Shown here: piece by piece, positions 38,668 to 48,609 of the stretch
Layout: every line of letters starts with the position of its first letter
Numbering within the stretch: position 1 is the first letter of the stretch
Origin: Clostridium sp.
GTDB lineage: Bacteria; Bacillota; Clostridia; Clostridiales; Clostridiaceae
DNA length: 64,000 nt
Direction: 5' to 3'
Assembly (NCBI GenBank): GCA_029851835.1
Contig: JARKVD010000017.1
Location: forward strand, 186,001-250,000
The notes under the pieces: generated by a model
The model's database searches: none
Told to the model about the DNA's origin: nothing
Seen by the model: the letters and a program-made list of their open reading frames with translations, nothing else
Translations under genes and position numbers: made by a program

Positions 38668-39081
38668 TTACTTACTAAGGCTATCTAAGTATCCTTGAAG
38701 AATATATGTAGCTGCAATTTTATCAACTAAGCCTTTTCTTTTTTTTCTTGACATATCAGCTTCCAGCATTACTCTATGGGCTGCCATAGTTGTTAATCTT
38801 TCATCCCAAAATTTTATTTCAATATCAGTATGTTCACTTAATGCTGCACAAAATCTTTGAACCTTTTCTGCCTGTTCTCCAATTGTTCCATTCATATTCT
38901 TTGGAAGACCTGATATTATTGTCTCAACTTGATACTCTTTACAGAATTCTATTATTTTTTCTATATCATTTTCTTCACTTTTACGTCTTATTGTTGTTAT
39001 ACCTTGGGCTGTAAACCCTAACGGATCACTTACTGCAACCCCTATAGTTCTATCCCCAACATCTAATCCAAGTATTCTCAT
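38668..39081 (-). CDS. ruvX: Holliday junction resolvase-like / 16S rRNA processing nuclease YqgF
   Basis: RNase H-fold nuclease family YqgF/RuvX, tied to pre-16S rRNA 5'-end maturation. 137 residues. Active-site stretches: [19 protein letters not shown] (Asp7), [32 protein letters not shown], and the C-terminal Asp in [20 protein letters not shown]. Same neighbours as in Bacillus: alaS, yrzL (ireB), yrrK (ruvX), yrzB. Confidence 0.95.
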   Translation of the reverse strand: MRILGLDVGDRTIGVAVSDPLGFTAQGITTIRRKSEENDIEKIIEFCKEYQVETIISGLPKNMNGTIGEQAEKVQRFCAALSEHTDIEIKFWDERLTTMAAHRVMLEADMSRKKRKGLVDKIAATYILQGYLDSLSK

Positions 39082-39255
39082 GCTTTTCTCCTTATATACT
39101 TAACTAGATTAATTATATTTTACCTTTATAATTCATACACATAATAAAATGAAACATCTTTTTCATTCATTAGAAGTGTAGTTCCTATAAACCAAACTTA
39201 AAATCTAGATACTCACTTATATGATTGTAATACATTTTATTATGTGTAACTTTAA

Positions 39256-39283
39256 AATAAAAATGCCTATACAGGCATTTTTA
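39256..39283 (-). terminator. Terminator overlapping the ireB stop codon
   Basis: AAAAATGCCT (39259-39268) pairs with AGGCATTTTT (39273-39282), tetraloop ATAC, then TTTTATTTTAAAG on the minus strand. The ireB TAA lies in the base of the stem. Confidence 0.85.
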
Positions 39284-39532
39284 TTTTATTTCTAGATAAG
39301 ATTTTAAAACTTCTTCTAATATATCGTCTCTCTCTAGTTTACTAACTAATGCTCTTGCTCCGTTATAATTGGTTATATATGTTGGGTCACCAGATATAAG
39401 ATATCCAACTAACTGATTCACTGGATTATAGCCTTTCTCGATAAGGGCATTATATACATCAGTCAAAATAACTTTTGTCATGTCCTTCTTATCCTTCATC
39501 ACATCAAACTGAACTGTATTTTCTTTATCCAT
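39281..39532 (-). CDS. ireB: IreB family regulatory phosphoprotein
   Basis: 83-residue DUF965 protein. In Enterococcus IreB is phosphorylated by the PASTA kinase IreK and tunes cell envelope responses. Family sequence [20 protein letters not shown] and [19 protein letters not shown] is intact. It lies 61 nt downstream of alaS and is probably co-transcribed under the alanine T-box. Confidence 0.93.
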   Translation of the reverse strand: MDKENTVQFDVMKDKKDMTKVILTDVYNALIEKGYNPVNQLVGYLISGDPTYITNYNGARALVSKLERDDILEEVLKSYLEIK

Positions 39533-39593
39533 TTAATCACCCTCTTAACCTTACTTTTTTTATATTATACCATTAACGCAGACAAAAAGTATA

Positions 39594-42239
39594 CTATTTT
39601 ACTAAAGTTTCTATTATACTTCCAACTTTAGAAATTGCTTCATCCAATTTTTCTGGAAGTTTTCCACCAGCTTGAGCCATGTCTGGTCTTCCACCACCGC
39701 CACCGCCAGCGATAATTGCAACTTCCTTAACAATTTTTCCTGCATGCGCACCTTTTGCTACTGCTCCTTTAGTCGCCATAACAACAAATTGAACTTTTCC
39801 TGAAACTCTGCTTCCTAAAACTACAACACCATCTGAAATTTTATTTCTTAATTTATCACATAAATTTCTAAGAGCCTCACCTTCAATATCATCTAAAGCT
39901 GCTGCAACAACTTTTACTCCGTTGACATCTATAGAATTTGCTAGGATTTCATCCTCTACACCACTAGTTAACTTCTCTTTTAATCCTTGAATTTCTTTTT
40001 CTTTTTCTTTAAGTGTTGCTAATAATCCCACTACTTTGTTTAATAAATCTTTTTCACCACATTTTAAAACTGAAGCTACTTCTTTTAAAAGCTCTTCTTT
40101 ATCATTTACATAAGCTTCTGATTTCACGCCTGTTATAGCTTCTATTCTTCTAACTCCAGCAGCTACCCCTGTCTCACTAATAATTTTAAATAATCCTATT
40201 TCTCCAGAGTTTTTAACGTGAGTTCCACCACAAAGCTCTTTGCTATAATCTCCCACAGATACAACTCTTACATCTTCTTTATACTTATCATCAAATAGAG
40301 CTACAGCTCCCTTTGCCTTTGCTTCTTCAATTGACATTACATCAGTAGAAATCTTATAAGCTTTAAGAATTTCCTCATTTAACATTTTTTCTACCTTTTT
40401 AAGTTCATCTGCTGACATTGCTGAGAAGTGAGTAAAGTCAAATCTTAATCTATCTCCATCAACATATGAACCGGCTTGGTTTACATGATCACCTAAGACT
40501 TCTTTTAAAGCTTCATGAAGCATATGAGTAGCAGTATGGTTTTTGCATATGCTGTTTCTTAAATCTGCATCTACTGTTAATTCTACTACATCCTCAACAT
40601 TAAGTATTCCTTCTATTCCTTCTACAAAATGAAGTATGTGTCCTCTAGTACTTTTCTTGCAGTCATAAACCTTTCCTGTAAATCTTGAAGATTTAATCAC
40701 CCCAGTATCTCCAACTTGACCTCCCATTTCTGCATAAAAAGGAGTCTTATCAGTAACAACTACAAATTTTTGCCCTTCAGATGCTGAGTTTATAAACTCA
40801 TTATCACATATCATAGATAAAACTTTTCCTTGACATGAAGTTGTTTCATATCCTAAGAATTCTGTAGTTATATCCATTGATATATTATTTAGCGCTCCTT
40901 CATCATTACCCATATAATTCGAAGTTCCTCTTGCAGCTCTTGCAGTATTTCTTTGATTCTCCATTTCCTTATGGAAACCTTCGAAATCTATATTCATACC
41001 TTTTTCTTCAAGAAGCTCCTCTGTAAGTTCTACAGGGAATCCAAAAGTATCATATAGCTTAAATGTTTTTTCTCCGCTTAAAGTCTTTATACCTGAGTCA
41101 TTCATCTCGTCTATAAATCCTTTTAAGATTTCCATCCCTTGGTCGATAGTTTCTGCGAATCTATCTTCTTCAAGGCCTATTACCTTCTTAATGTATTCTT
41201 TCTTCTCTTCAAGCTCTGGATAAGCTGATTTAGAGCATTCAATAACCACATCACAAAGGTTATTTAGGAATGTTCCTTCAATACCTAATACTCTTCCATG
41301 TCTTGCAGCTCTTCTAAGAAGTCTTCTTAATACATATCCTCTTCCCTCATTGGATGGAAGTATTCCATCTCCTATCATGAATGTAACACTTCTAATATGG
41401 TCAGTAATAATTCTTATTGATATATCAAGATTTTTATCTTCCCCATATCCTACTCCAGAAATTTTAGCAATTTCATCTATAATACTTCTCATAGTATCTA
41501 CTTCAAAAATATTCTCTACACCTTGCATTATGGTTGCTATTCTTTCAAGACCCATTCCCGTATCTATATTAGTATTTGCTAATTTTTCATAATTTCCTTT
41601 TCCGTCACCTTCAAATTGAGTAAATACAAGGTTCCAGAATTCTATAACTCTGTCAGCATCTCCAGCTTCAACAAATTCTTCTGCAGTTTTAATTTGTGGA
41701 AGTTCAGATTGTCTATCGTAGTGAATTTCTGAACATGGACCACAAGGACCAGCCCCATGCTCCCAGAAGTTATCTTCTTTTCCTAATCTAAATATCCTAG
41801 CTGGATCAATATCTGTCTTTGAAGTCCATATATCATAAGCTTCATCATCTTCTAAGTATATAGTTACATATAACTTTTCCTTTGGAATTTGTAATACTTC
41901 AGTGATGTATTCCCATGCCCAAGGAATAATCTCATTCTTAAAATAATCTCCAAATGAGAAGTTTCCTAACATTTCAAAGAAAGTACCATGTCTTGATGTT
42001 TTACCAACATTCTCAATATCTCCTGTCCTTATACATTTTTGACATGTAGCAATTCTTTTATTCGGTGGAGTTTGAATTCCTGTAAAGTATGGCTTTAATG
42101 GAGCCATCCCAGCATTTATAAGCAATAAGCTTTTATCATTTTTAGGAACTAAAGGAAAACTTCCTAATACTAAATGTTCCTTTCCCTTAAAAAACTTTAA
42201 GTAGCTTTCTCTAATTTCATTTAAACCCATGTTTTTCAT
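39594..42239 (-). CDS. alaS: Alanine--tRNA ligase
   Basis: Charges tRNA-Ala. 881 residues, full length: catalytic core ([36 protein letters not shown]), tRNA-recognition region ([17 protein letters not shown]), editing domain with zinc ligands [11 protein letters not shown] and the CGGTHV motif, and the glycine-rich C-Ala region ([15 protein letters not shown]). ATG at 42239 has GGAGG nine bases upstream; MGLNEIR three codons later is an alternative. Regulated by the T-box upstream. Confidence 0.98.
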   Translation of the reverse strand: MKNMGLNEIRESYLKFFKGKEHLVLGSFPLVPKNDKSLLLINAGMAPLKPYFTGIQTPPNKRIATCQKCIRTGDIENVGKTSRHGTFFEMLGNFSFGDYFKNEIIPWAWEYITEVLQIPKEKLYVTIYLEDDEAYDIWTSKTDIDPARIFRLGKEDNFWEHGAGPCGPCSEIHYDRQSELPQIKTAEEFVEAGDADRVIEFWNLVFTQFEGDGKGNYEKLANTNIDTGMGLERIATIMQGVENIFEVDTMRSIIDEIAKISGVGYGEDKNLDISIRIITDHIRSVTFMIGDGILPSNEGRGYVLRRLLRRAARHGRVLGIEGTFLNNLCDVVIECSKSAYPELEEKKEYIKKVIGLEEDRFAETIDQGMEILKGFIDEMNDSGIKTLSGEKTFKLYDTFGFPVELTEELLEEKGMNIDFEGFHKEMENQRNTARAARGTSNYMGNDEGALNNISMDITTEFLGYETTSCQGKVLSMICDNEFINSASEGQKFVVVTDKTPFYAEMGGQVGDTGVIKSSRFTGKVYDCKKSTRGHILHFVEGIEGILNVEDVVELTVDADLRNSICKNHTATHMLHEALKEVLGDHVNQAGSYVDGDRLRFDFTHFSAMSADELKKVEKMLNEEILKAYKISTDVMSIEEAKAKGAVALFDDKYKEDVRVVSVGDYSKELCGGTHVKNSGEIGLFKIISETGVAAGVRRIEAITGVKSEAYVNDKEELLKEVASVLKCGEKDLLNKVVGLLATLKEKEKEIQGLKEKLTSGVEDEILANSIDVNGVKVVAAALDDIEGEALRNLCDKLRNKISDGVVVLGSRVSGKVQFVVMATKGAVAKGAHAGKIVKEVAIIAGGGGGGRPDMAQAGGKLPEKLDEAISKVGSIIETLVK

Positions 42240-42309
42240 GTCTCATTTCCTCCTAATTCTTTATATAGTCTAGTTTTCTATTCTTCATGAACTAAAAAAC
42301 TTATTCTAA

Positions 42310-42530
42310 AAAAAATAAAAAAACTCCCATCCCTCAAAAGGGACGAAAGTTTATCCGCGTTACCACCCTAATTATATCAACTATATAGCTGATATCTCTT
42401 AATTAATCATAGCTCCAAGACAGCTTCACTATGTTTCACCGAAAGTTTTCACCAACCACTTTCTCTCTGAAGGCTTCCCATAATTACTAATTCTTATCAT
42501 TGCTTAACTATGTAATTTTAACTTATTAAA
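42310..42530 (-). promoter_or_regulatory. T-box leader of alaS (tRNA-Ala sensing)
   Basis: Minus strand: Stem I features around GAGAGAAAGTGGTTGGTG, the T-box sequence AGGGTGGTAACGCGG (42355-42369), and a terminator whose arms are AACTTTCGTCCC and GGGATGGGAGTT, followed by seven T, A and eight T (42310-42352). A GCT alanine codon occurs in the stretch GTGAAGCTGTC, a plausible specifier, but the exact specifier register needs a fold. It fills most of the 451-nt gap 42240-42690; the remainder to 42690 shows nothing distinct. Confidence 0.93.
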
Positions 42531-42690
42531 CTTTAGTATCACTCATTTTTAAAATATAATGTTAATTTAACACAACATATTGCTCATTGAAATAAATATG
42601 CTAAATTAAGCTTTCGTTTGAATAAAATAAATAAGTGAAACTTATAGATAAATTATATGTATGATTGCTTAAAATGTCAATAATTGAGTT

Positions 42691-43725
42691 TCAAAATAAA
42701 TAATATTCTAACTCACCTACCGCAATCTTTCCCATTACCCATATAGGTATAACCAAAATCATACCTACTATACCTCCAATACTTCCCCCTAAAATGAGCA
42801 GCAATAGAATTGTTACTGGATGGGAATCTACTGTCTCACCAACTATTTTAGGTGATATTATATCCCCTTCAACCTGCTGGATTATAAAAAGTAAAATAGT
42901 TACAATCATAGCTTTTTTTGAAGAAGTTATTAAGGATATGAGTATTATGGGTATAGCCCCTATAATAGGTCCAAAATACGGTATTATATTAAAAATTGCG
43001 TTTAATAATGATAAAACAAATGCATATCTAATTCCACACACAGTCAATGCTATAAAGGTTAATACGCCTATAATACCACATAATTCAAATTGTGTTATTA
43101 TATATCTTTCCATAACCTTGTCAATATGCTTTAGCATTCTTTTAATGGAAAACTTATTTTTAAAAGGCATATATTTCATTATGCCTCCTGAAATAACCTC
43201 CCCATCACTTAAGAAAAAATACACAAGCACTGGTATAGTAAACATCAAAAATATATCATCAGTAATAGCTACAATTTCTTGAATAAAAGTTTCAGCCGTA
43301 TTGATTAGTATAACTTGAATCTTATCTGTAAAATTGCTCACCATATCCTTCATAAAAGAACTTCCAGATACCGTAACTAAATTTCGTGTAACCTCTTCAT
43401 AGTAACCCTGAATTTTACTTATAATATCTATAAATGTCGCTCCTTCGTTATATATCCAAGGAACCAAAACTACAATTATCATTACTAGAAATCCAACTAT
43501 CGTAAATATAACAATAACTGAACTTAATTTTCTATTTAAACCTCGTTCTATTAAAAGCTTTTGAAAGGGCCTCATACTGTAGCTTATAATAAATGATATC
43601 ATTACAAGACCAATTAATTGTTTAAAGATTGGGTACTCATTAAATAAAAATATTCCTAAAATGAAGGTAAAAACCAGGAGTATTATTCTTATAATTAGCT
43701 GCTTATTTATTTTAAGCTTTTTCAT
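42691..43725 (-). CDS. AI-2E family transporter (YrrI-like membrane protein)
   Basis: 344 residues, about eight membrane helices, family once called DUF20/PerM. Signatures: SYSMRPFQKLLIERG near the N-terminus, LNAIFNIIPYFGPIIGAIP and the C-terminal QQVEGDIISPKIVGETVDSH. Substrate uncertain; some relatives are sodium/proton antiporters or exporters. Orthologue of B. subtilis yrrI upstream of alaS. It overlaps the PRC-barrel gene by 14 nt. Confidence 0.9.
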   Translation of the reverse strand: MKKLKINKQLIIRIILLVFTFILGIFLFNEYPIFKQLIGLVMISFIISYSMRPFQKLLIERGLNRKLSSVIVIFTIVGFLVMIIVVLVPWIYNEGATFIDIISKIQGYYEEVTRNLVTVSGSSFMKDMVSNFTDKIQVILINTAETFIQEIVAITDDIFLMFTIPVLVYFFLSDGEVISGGIMKYMPFKNKFSIKRMLKHIDKVMERYIITQFELCGIIGVLTFIALTVCGIRYAFVLSLLNAIFNIIPYFGPIIGAIPIILISLITSSKKAMIVTILLFIIQQVEGDIISPKIVGETVDSHPVTILLLLILGGSIGGIVGMILVIPIWVMGKIAVGELEYYLF

Positions 43726-44230
43726 AATATATATCTCTATAATGACTCTTCCTATTGCCGATTATAGGTAAACATTCCATGGTAATCCTTTGATTTTCTC
43801 CAATAAAAAAAATATACTCCTCGCCAATTATAAGTTCCTTAGGTAACAAAATCCTTCTATTTTTAAACATACTCCACAAATTATAATCTCTAATAGAGAT
43901 TCCTTTAATGATAAACTCCTCATCATCAAAGATTATTTCACTTACCATTCCCAATATATTGGAGCATTTATCCACTACATACATATTCATTATTGAGGAT
44001 AATTCAATAAGTTTACTTTTTACAGTATCCTTAACAATTAACTGCTCTCTTTGATATATGATATCTTCCTTTAAAACATTAAAACTCTTTTTCATTATTT
44101 TATATGGATTTATTTTAAAGCCTACTACTTGACACTTATTAAAATCCACAAGTAAATCTTTTATATACCCTATCTTTTCTCCATTTATATTAAGGACATC
44201 CTTATATATATAGTCTCTGCTTTTGGCCAT
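43712..44230 (-). CDS. PRC-barrel domain protein
   Basis: 172 residues with two PRC-barrel-like halves: residues 5-70 (DVLNINGEKIGYIKDLLVDF) and 80-150 (MYVVDKCSNILGMVSEIIFD). Such domains usually mediate protein or RNA contacts; no specific function can be assigned. It is coupled to the AI-2E transporter gene by overlap and separated from nifU2 by 96 nt. Confidence 0.8.
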   Translation of the reverse strand: MAKSRDYIYKDVLNINGEKIGYIKDLLVDFNKCQVVGFKINPYKIMKKSFNVLKEDIIYQREQLIVKDTVKSKLIELSSIMNMYVVDKCSNILGMVSEIIFDDEEFIIKGISIRDYNLWSMFKNRRILLPKELIIGEEYIFFIGENQRITMECLPIIGNRKSHYRDIYYEKA

Positions 44231-44326
44231 TTTTCACACCTGCCTAAACAATATTACCTATATCCTTACCTTTTTATATAAAGTTTATTCTATGGACAGG
44301 GCTCTTTATTTTAATATTAAAGATTA

Positions 44327-44725
44327 TTACTCCCACTTATCAGAATACATTTCTAAGCCCATAAACTGTCTATAATTGTTTATTGCTTTATGTATTGTTT
44401 GTTCTGCTAAAACAGAGCAATGAATCTTAGATGAAGGAAGACCATCTAAAGCCTCTATAACAGATTCATTTGTTATAGCCCATGCTTCTTCTATAGTTTT
44501 ACCTATTATAAGCTCTGTAGCTATACTAGATGATGCTATAGCTGAACCACATCCAAAAGTCATAAATTTAGCTTCCTTTATTATATTATCTTCTATAACA
44601 AGATAAATTTTCATTATATCGCCGCATTTAGCATCTCCACATTCACCGATGCCATTTGCCCCTGGAATTATTCCAACATTTCTCGGTGAATAAAAATGCT
44701 CTAACACCTTATCACTATACTCCAT
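44327..44725 (-). CDS. Second NifU/IscU-type Fe-S scaffold protein
   Basis: 132-residue paralogue of the nifU product encoded 1.6 kb upstream. The three cluster-binding Cys are kept (34, 59, 103: AKCGDIM, FGCGSAIASSS, HCSVLAEQ), with the conserved Asp36. It lacks the acidic His-rich tail of the other copy and has one extra Cys29 (GECGDAKCG). Coding is intact, with GGAGGGG upstream. It is cut off from the isc operon by the mnmA terminator and by a tandem repeat array in its leader, so it is probably expressed separately. Confidence 0.9.
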   Translation of the reverse strand: MEYSDKVLEHFYSPRNVGIIPGANGIGECGDAKCGDIMKIYLVIEDNIIKEAKFMTFGCGSAIASSSIATELIIGKTIEEAWAITNESVIEALDGLPSSKIHCSVLAEQTIHKAINNYRQFMGLEMYSDKWE

Positions 44726-44753
44726 TATCTCACCCCTCCATTTTTAAGCGATC

Positions 44754-44940
44754 ATCCAAATCTCTGATTTGGTTATGCAAACTTAAGTAAGTGTCCAAAT
44801 CTTTAATTTAGAAACACAAACTACTCTTCGAGCACTCCTTCGAATAAAATGAGAAGGAATTTCCTTAAGTAAGCCTCCAAATCTTTGATTTGGTTATGCG
44901 AACTTACTCCTTCCAATAAAATGAGAAGGAGTTTCCTTAT
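44754..44940 (-). repeat. Tandem array of the two-hairpin repeat in the nifU2 leader
   Basis: Read on the minus strand there are two full units (44866-44940 and 44783-44868) and one truncated unit with hairpin 2 only (44754-44786). The first unit has hairpin 1 ACTCCTTC/GGAAGGAGT and hairpin 2 CCAAATC-AAA-GATTTGG. The second has changed stems (CTAAATT/GATTTGG) that still pair through G-U. The array points toward nifU2, about 30 nt before its ATG. 44941-45021 holds nothing recognisable. Confidence 0.85.
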
Positions 44941-45021
44941 ATATTAAAGATACCATTATAAGAAACTTTTTCCAACCTCTATTTTAATAAAGGTATTTAT
45001 TCATTATCTCTTACAATTTAA

Positions 45022-45129
45022 TTTGCAGGATTTATAGAATATATAGGATATCTTCATTATGCAAAGCTTAGATGTAATGAAACACCTAAAAAGTTAAAAG
45101 AAATAGAAAATGAAACATTAAGTTTATAA
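45022..45129 (+). pseudogene. Possible 3' remnant of an unidentified gene
   Basis: A plus-strand frame of 35 codons with no start codon (FAGFIEYIGYLHYAKLRCNE and on to ETPKKLKEIENETLSL) runs from an in-frame TAA to a TAA that touches a strong terminator. The amino-acid composition looks coding, but there is no ribosome site or upstream part. It may be the tail of a decayed gene. I do not recognise the family. Confidence 0.3.
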
Positions 45130-45166
45130 AAAAACACTGAAAACCATTGGATTTTCAGTGTTTTTT
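45129..45166 (-). terminator. Terminator of iscR-iscS-nifU-mnmA
   Basis: AAAAAACACTGAAAA (45129-45143) pairs perfectly with TTTTCAGTGTTTTTT (45152-45166). U-runs flank both sides, so it can act in both directions. Found 70 nt beyond the mnmA stop. Confidence 0.88.
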
Positions 45167-45234
45167 ACTAATATAACTCCACCATATATTTATTTCATTA
45201 AGTATAAATTAAAAAGCTACATTGAGTTATAAAT

Positions 45235-46317
45235 TTACTTTATAACTTCATCAATGATGCCTCCACCAATAACTAAATTGCCTTGATAGCATACAACCGA
45301 TTGGCCTTTAGTTATAGCACGCTGCGGAGTTTCAAACTCTAACTTAATATGGTCCTCATCAACCTGAGTTAATTTCGCTGGAGATGGTTTAGCTGAATAT
45401 CTCACCTTAGCTTCAACCATAATTTCTCCTTCTATTTTATCAAAAGGAATTAAGTTTATGTTTTTTGCAATAAGAGTTGTATTGAAAATCTCTTTCTCAT
45501 CACCTAATACTACTTCATTTCTCTCTGGAATAATATTTGTGACAAACATAGGCTTACCAAGGGCAATTCCAAGGCCCTTTCTTTGACCTATAGTATAATA
45601 AACAATACCTTTATGCTTTCCAAGAATCTTTCCGTCTTTATCTACAAAATTACCTGGTACAACTTCTCTTCCACTAAATCTAGCTATATAATTACCATGA
45701 TTATTATCTGGAATAAAGCATATTTCTTGAGAATCTTTCTTTCTAAACACTTCAAGCCCTATCTTTTCAGCTATCTCCCTTATCTCTGTTTTAGAATATT
45801 GTCCACATGGCATTACAGTATGAGCTAATTGATCCTGAGTCAAGCTGTATAGAGCATAAGTTTGATCCTTTCTGTCATCCTCTGAACGCTTAAGAAGATA
45901 TCTTCCATTTTCATCTTGTTCTACCGTAGCATAATGTCCTGTAGCTATATAATCTGCCCCAAGGCCTTGAACTTTTCTTAAAAATTCATCAAACTTAATT
46001 TTTCTATTGCATTCAATACATGGGTTTGGAGTTCTACCATTGAAATACTCCTCAACAAAGTTGTCTACCACATGCTTTTTAAATGGTTCCTTAAAGTTCA
46101 TAACATAAAATGGTATATCAAGAACGTCAGCAACTCTTCTTGCATCATTAACAGCAGAAAGAGAACAACAGCCACCTTCATTTTCAGCATACTCTGGGTT
46201 ATCAGGAGATAATTTCATCATTATTCCCGTAACATCATATCCCTGTTCTTTTAAAAGATAGGCAGCAACGGAGCTGTCAACTCCGCCACTCATACCTATT
46301 ACAACTTTTTTCTTCAT
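45235..46317 (-). CDS. mnmA: tRNA-specific 2-thiouridylase MnmA
   Basis: Installs the 2-thio group on U34 of Lys, Glu and Gln tRNAs, taking sulfur from a cysteine desulfurase. 360 residues. PP-loop [17 protein letters not shown] (about 5-21), catalytic Cys pair in [12 protein letters not shown] (about 99-110) and QEICFIP (about 199), central [16 protein letters not shown] ribosome site. It follows nifU by 12 nt, so IscS, encoded in the same operon, is the likely sulfur donor. Confidence 0.97.
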   Translation of the reverse strand: MKKKVVIGMSGGVDSSVAAYLLKEQGYDVTGIMMKLSPDNPEYAENEGGCCSLSAVNDARRVADVLDIPFYVMNFKEPFKKHVVDNFVEEYFNGRTPNPCIECNRKIKFDEFLRKVQGLGADYIATGHYATVEQDENGRYLLKRSEDDRKDQTYALYSLTQDQLAHTVMPCGQYSKTEIREIAEKIGLEVFRKKDSQEICFIPDNNHGNYIARFSGREVVPGNFVDKDGKILGKHKGIVYYTIGQRKGLGIALGKPMFVTNIIPERNEVVLGDEKEIFNTTLIAKNINLIPFDKIEGEIMVEAKVRYSAKPSPAKLTQVDEDHIKLEFETPQRAITKGQSVVCYQGNLVIGGGIIDEVIK

Positions 46318-46329
46318 ATATTATATCAC

Positions 46330-46761
46330 CTATTCTTCTCCGTGTACGTGATCATGGATATCATCATGTTCTTCATAATCCCACATGTCTAATCCATTAT
46401 TTGCTCTATAATCATTGATTGCTTTGTGTATAGCTTCTTCTGCAAGTACTGAACAGTGCATTTTTACTGGTGGAAGACCATCTAGTGCTTCTGCTACTGC
46501 TTTATTAGTAAGGCTCCAAGCCTCATCTACAGTTTTTCCTTTAATAAGCTCTGTTGCCATACTTGAAGAAGCAATAGCAGAACCACATCCGAAAGTTTTA
46601 AATTTAGCATCAACAATAACATTGTCTTCAACCTTTAGATAAACTCTCATTATATCTCCACACTTTGCGTTTCCAACTTCTCCAACACCATTAGCGTCTT
46701 TAATCTCTCCAACGTTTCTTGGGTTTGTAAAATGATCCATTACTTTTTCACTATATATCAT
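46330..46761 (-). CDS. nifU: Fe-S cluster scaffold NifU/IscU
   Basis: Scaffold on which IscS-derived sulfur and iron are assembled. Start MIYSEKVMDHFTNPRNVGEI at 46761 (GAGGAGG nine bases upstream), 143 residues. Cluster ligands Cys34, Cys59, Cys103 and Asp36. The tail is rich in Asp, Glu and His (HDDIHDHVHGEE), possibly metal-binding. Third gene of iscR-iscS-nifU-mnmA. Confidence 0.96.
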   Translation of the reverse strand: MIYSEKVMDHFTNPRNVGEIKDANGVGEVGNAKCGDIMRVYLKVEDNVIVDAKFKTFGCGSAIASSSMATELIKGKTVDEAWSLTNKAVAEALDGLPPVKMHCSVLAEEAIHKAINDYRANNGLDMWDYEEHDDIHDHVHGEE

Positions 46762-46818
46762 AATAATTATCCTCCTCAATTATAAAACTATATTTCATTC
46801 ATACTTATATTTTAAATT

Positions 46819-48021
46819 CTATTTTTCAAAGAAATTTTTGCCGTTCCCATTTATGAAGCTATCATATAATGGTGACATATCTCTTAATCTTTGAACTATT
46901 GCTGGTACTGTTTCAATTATATAATCAACTTCTTCTTCTGTTGTGTTAGCTCCCATAGAAAGTCTAAGTGAACCATGCGCAACCTCGTGAGGAAGTCCTA
47001 TTGCAAGAAGTACATGAGATGGATCTAAAGACCCTGATGTACAAGCACTTCCACTTGATGCACATATCCCTTTAGCATCTAACATTAAAAGTACTGATTC
47101 TCCTTCAATGAACTCAAAGCTAATATTTACGTTTCCAGGAAGTCTTCTATCTCCAGAAGGTCCATTTAGCTTAGAGTACTCAACTGCTCCACGTAATCCT
47201 TTTATTAATTTATTTCTTAAGTATGTTAATCTAGCTCTCTCTTCAGTCATATTTTCCATTGCAAGTTCTATAGCCTTACCAAGACCTACTATTCCTGCTA
47301 CATTTTCTGTTCCTGCTCTTCTATTTCTCTCTTGAGCTCCACCATGAACTAAGTTATGAATCTTTATACCTTTTCTTAAATATAAAACTCCCACACCCTT
47401 CGGTCCATAGATTTTATGACCTGATAATGATAAAGCATCTATCTTCATATCTTTAACATCCATTTCAATGTGTCCAATTGCTTGAACAGCATCTGTATGG
47501 AAGAAAATTTTATTTTCTTTACATATTTCTCCGATTTCTTTTATTGGCTGAATAGTACCAATTTCATTATTAGCAGTCATTATTGTTACTAATACTGTAG
47601 TTGGTTTTATTGCTGCTTTAAGATCTTCTAATCTTATAAATCCTTCTGCATCTACATCTAAGTATGTTACTTCAAAACCATTTTTCTCTAAATACTCACA
47701 AGTATGAAGAACCGCATGATGCTCTATTTTAGATGTAATGATGTGATTTCCTTTATTTTTATTCGCTAAAGCGATTCCCTTAATAGCCCAGTTGTCAGCC
47801 TCTGATCCACCACCTGTAAAATAAATTTCTTGAGGATCTGCGTTTAAAGCTTTAGCAACTCTCATTCTTGCTTTATCTATAGCTCTTTTAGTCTCTCTTG
47901 AAATTGAGTATATTGATGAAGGGTTACCATAGAATTCTGTAAAATATGGTATCATTTCCTCCACTACCTCTGGTTTTGTAAAAGTTGTTGCTGCATAATC
48001 CATATAAACTGGTTTATTCAT
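46819..48021 (-). CDS. iscS: Cysteine desulfurase IscS/NifS
   Basis: PLP enzyme that takes sulfur from cysteine as a persulfide for Fe-S clusters and tRNA thiolation. 400 residues. N-terminus [18 protein letters not shown] lysine in [13 protein letters not shown], and the mobile catalytic-Cys loop [20 protein letters not shown]. It is group I (IscS/NifS-like) by that loop. Overlaps iscR by 8 nt. Confidence 0.97.
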   Translation of the reverse strand: MNKPVYMDYAATTFTKPEVVEEMIPYFTEFYGNPSSIYSISRETKRAIDKARMRVAKALNADPQEIYFTGGGSEADNWAIKGIALANKNKGNHIITSKIEHHAVLHTCEYLEKNGFEVTYLDVDAEGFIRLEDLKAAIKPTTVLVTIMTANNEIGTIQPIKEIGEICKENKIFFHTDAVQAIGHIEMDVKDMKIDALSLSGHKIYGPKGVGVLYLRKGIKIHNLVHGGAQERNRRAGTENVAGIVGLGKAIELAMENMTEERARLTYLRNKLIKGLRGAVEYSKLNGPSGDRRLPGNVNISFEFIEGESVLLMLDAKGICASSGSACTSGSLDPSHVLLAIGLPHEVAHGSLRLSMGANTTEEEVDYIIETVPAIVQRLRDMSPLYDSFINGNGKNFFEK

Positions 48022-48454
48022 TTATGTTCACTCCTTTAATTATCGCAATGTTATTGTAGTCATCTACTATATCCTGAAGGGTTATAGCTAAGGTAACAGA
48101 ATCTATACTGTCCTTAATTTTTCTCCATACCGCTCTTGTTGCACAACATTCTACGTTGTTACACTCATTACTATCTAGACAAGTTGATATTTCAATGGGT
48201 CCTTCTAGAACCTCTAAAACTTCGTAGACACTTATATCCTTAGGAGCTCTTCCTAAGATATAGCCCCCACCTGAACCTCTTATACTTTTGATAAGTCCTG
48301 ATTTTCTTAAAGTTGAAAAAAGCTGTTCCAGATAATATTCTGATATGTTTTGTCTTCCCGAAATACTCTTAATTGAAATTGGTCCTTTTTCATAGTTAAT
48401 AGCTAAGTCTGCCATAGCTTTAACTCCATATCGTCCCTTTGTTGATAATTTCAT
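48014..48454 (-). CDS. iscR: Rrf2 family Fe-S regulator IscR
   Basis: Winged-helix regulator that senses Fe-S status. Start [20 protein letters not shown] at 48454: AAGGA lies nine bases upstream, whereas the ATG three codons earlier abuts it. 146 residues. Cys92, Cys98 and Cys104 occupy exactly the cluster-ligand positions of E. coli IscR ([20 protein letters not shown]). It heads the operon with iscS, nifU and mnmA, and a good IscR-type site overlaps its promoter. Confidence 0.93.
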   Translation of the reverse strand: MKLSTKGRYGVKAMADLAINYEKGPISIKSISGRQNISEYYLEQLFSTLRKSGLIKSIRGSGGGYILGRAPKDISVYEVLEVLEGPIEISTCLDSNECNNVECCATRAVWRKIKDSIDSVTLAITLQDIVDDYNNIAIIKGVNINE

Positions 48455-48494
48455 AAAAATCATTCCTTAATGTTGAGTACTTTACTATGATTTG

Positions 48495-48527
48495 ATTTTA
48501 GCAAAACCGAGTATTCTTGTCAACTAT
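48495..48527 (-). promoter_or_regulatory. iscR promoter with overlapping IscR type-1 site
   Basis: Minus strand: -35 TTGACA (48518-48523), 17-nt spacer, -10 TAAAAT (48495-48500). The 25-mer at 48503-48527 begins ATAGTTGACAAGAATACTCG and agrees at 20 of 25 positions with the E. coli IscR type-1 consensus as I recall it (ATASYYGACTRWWWYAGTCRRSTAT). Binding would cover the -35 box and repress, giving autoregulation. Confidence 0.75.
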
Positions 48528-48609
48528 CTTTTATGTAAATTTTAAAATCTTTCACCATTAAAACTTCAGCTTAATACTATATAATAACATTATGTTTAGG
48601 AGGTATAAA

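Noticed and set aside
42794-43282. 162-codon plus-strand frame inside the AI-2E transporter gene
   Set aside because: Antisense shadow of a well-recognised membrane protein; no ribosome site and no family signature. The same applies to frames opposite the purine permease (3490-3924) and other core genes.
44754-44940. CRISPR array
   Set aside because: Units of 75-85 bp are joined directly with no unique spacers of constant size, differ from each other in sequence, and no cas gene is present.
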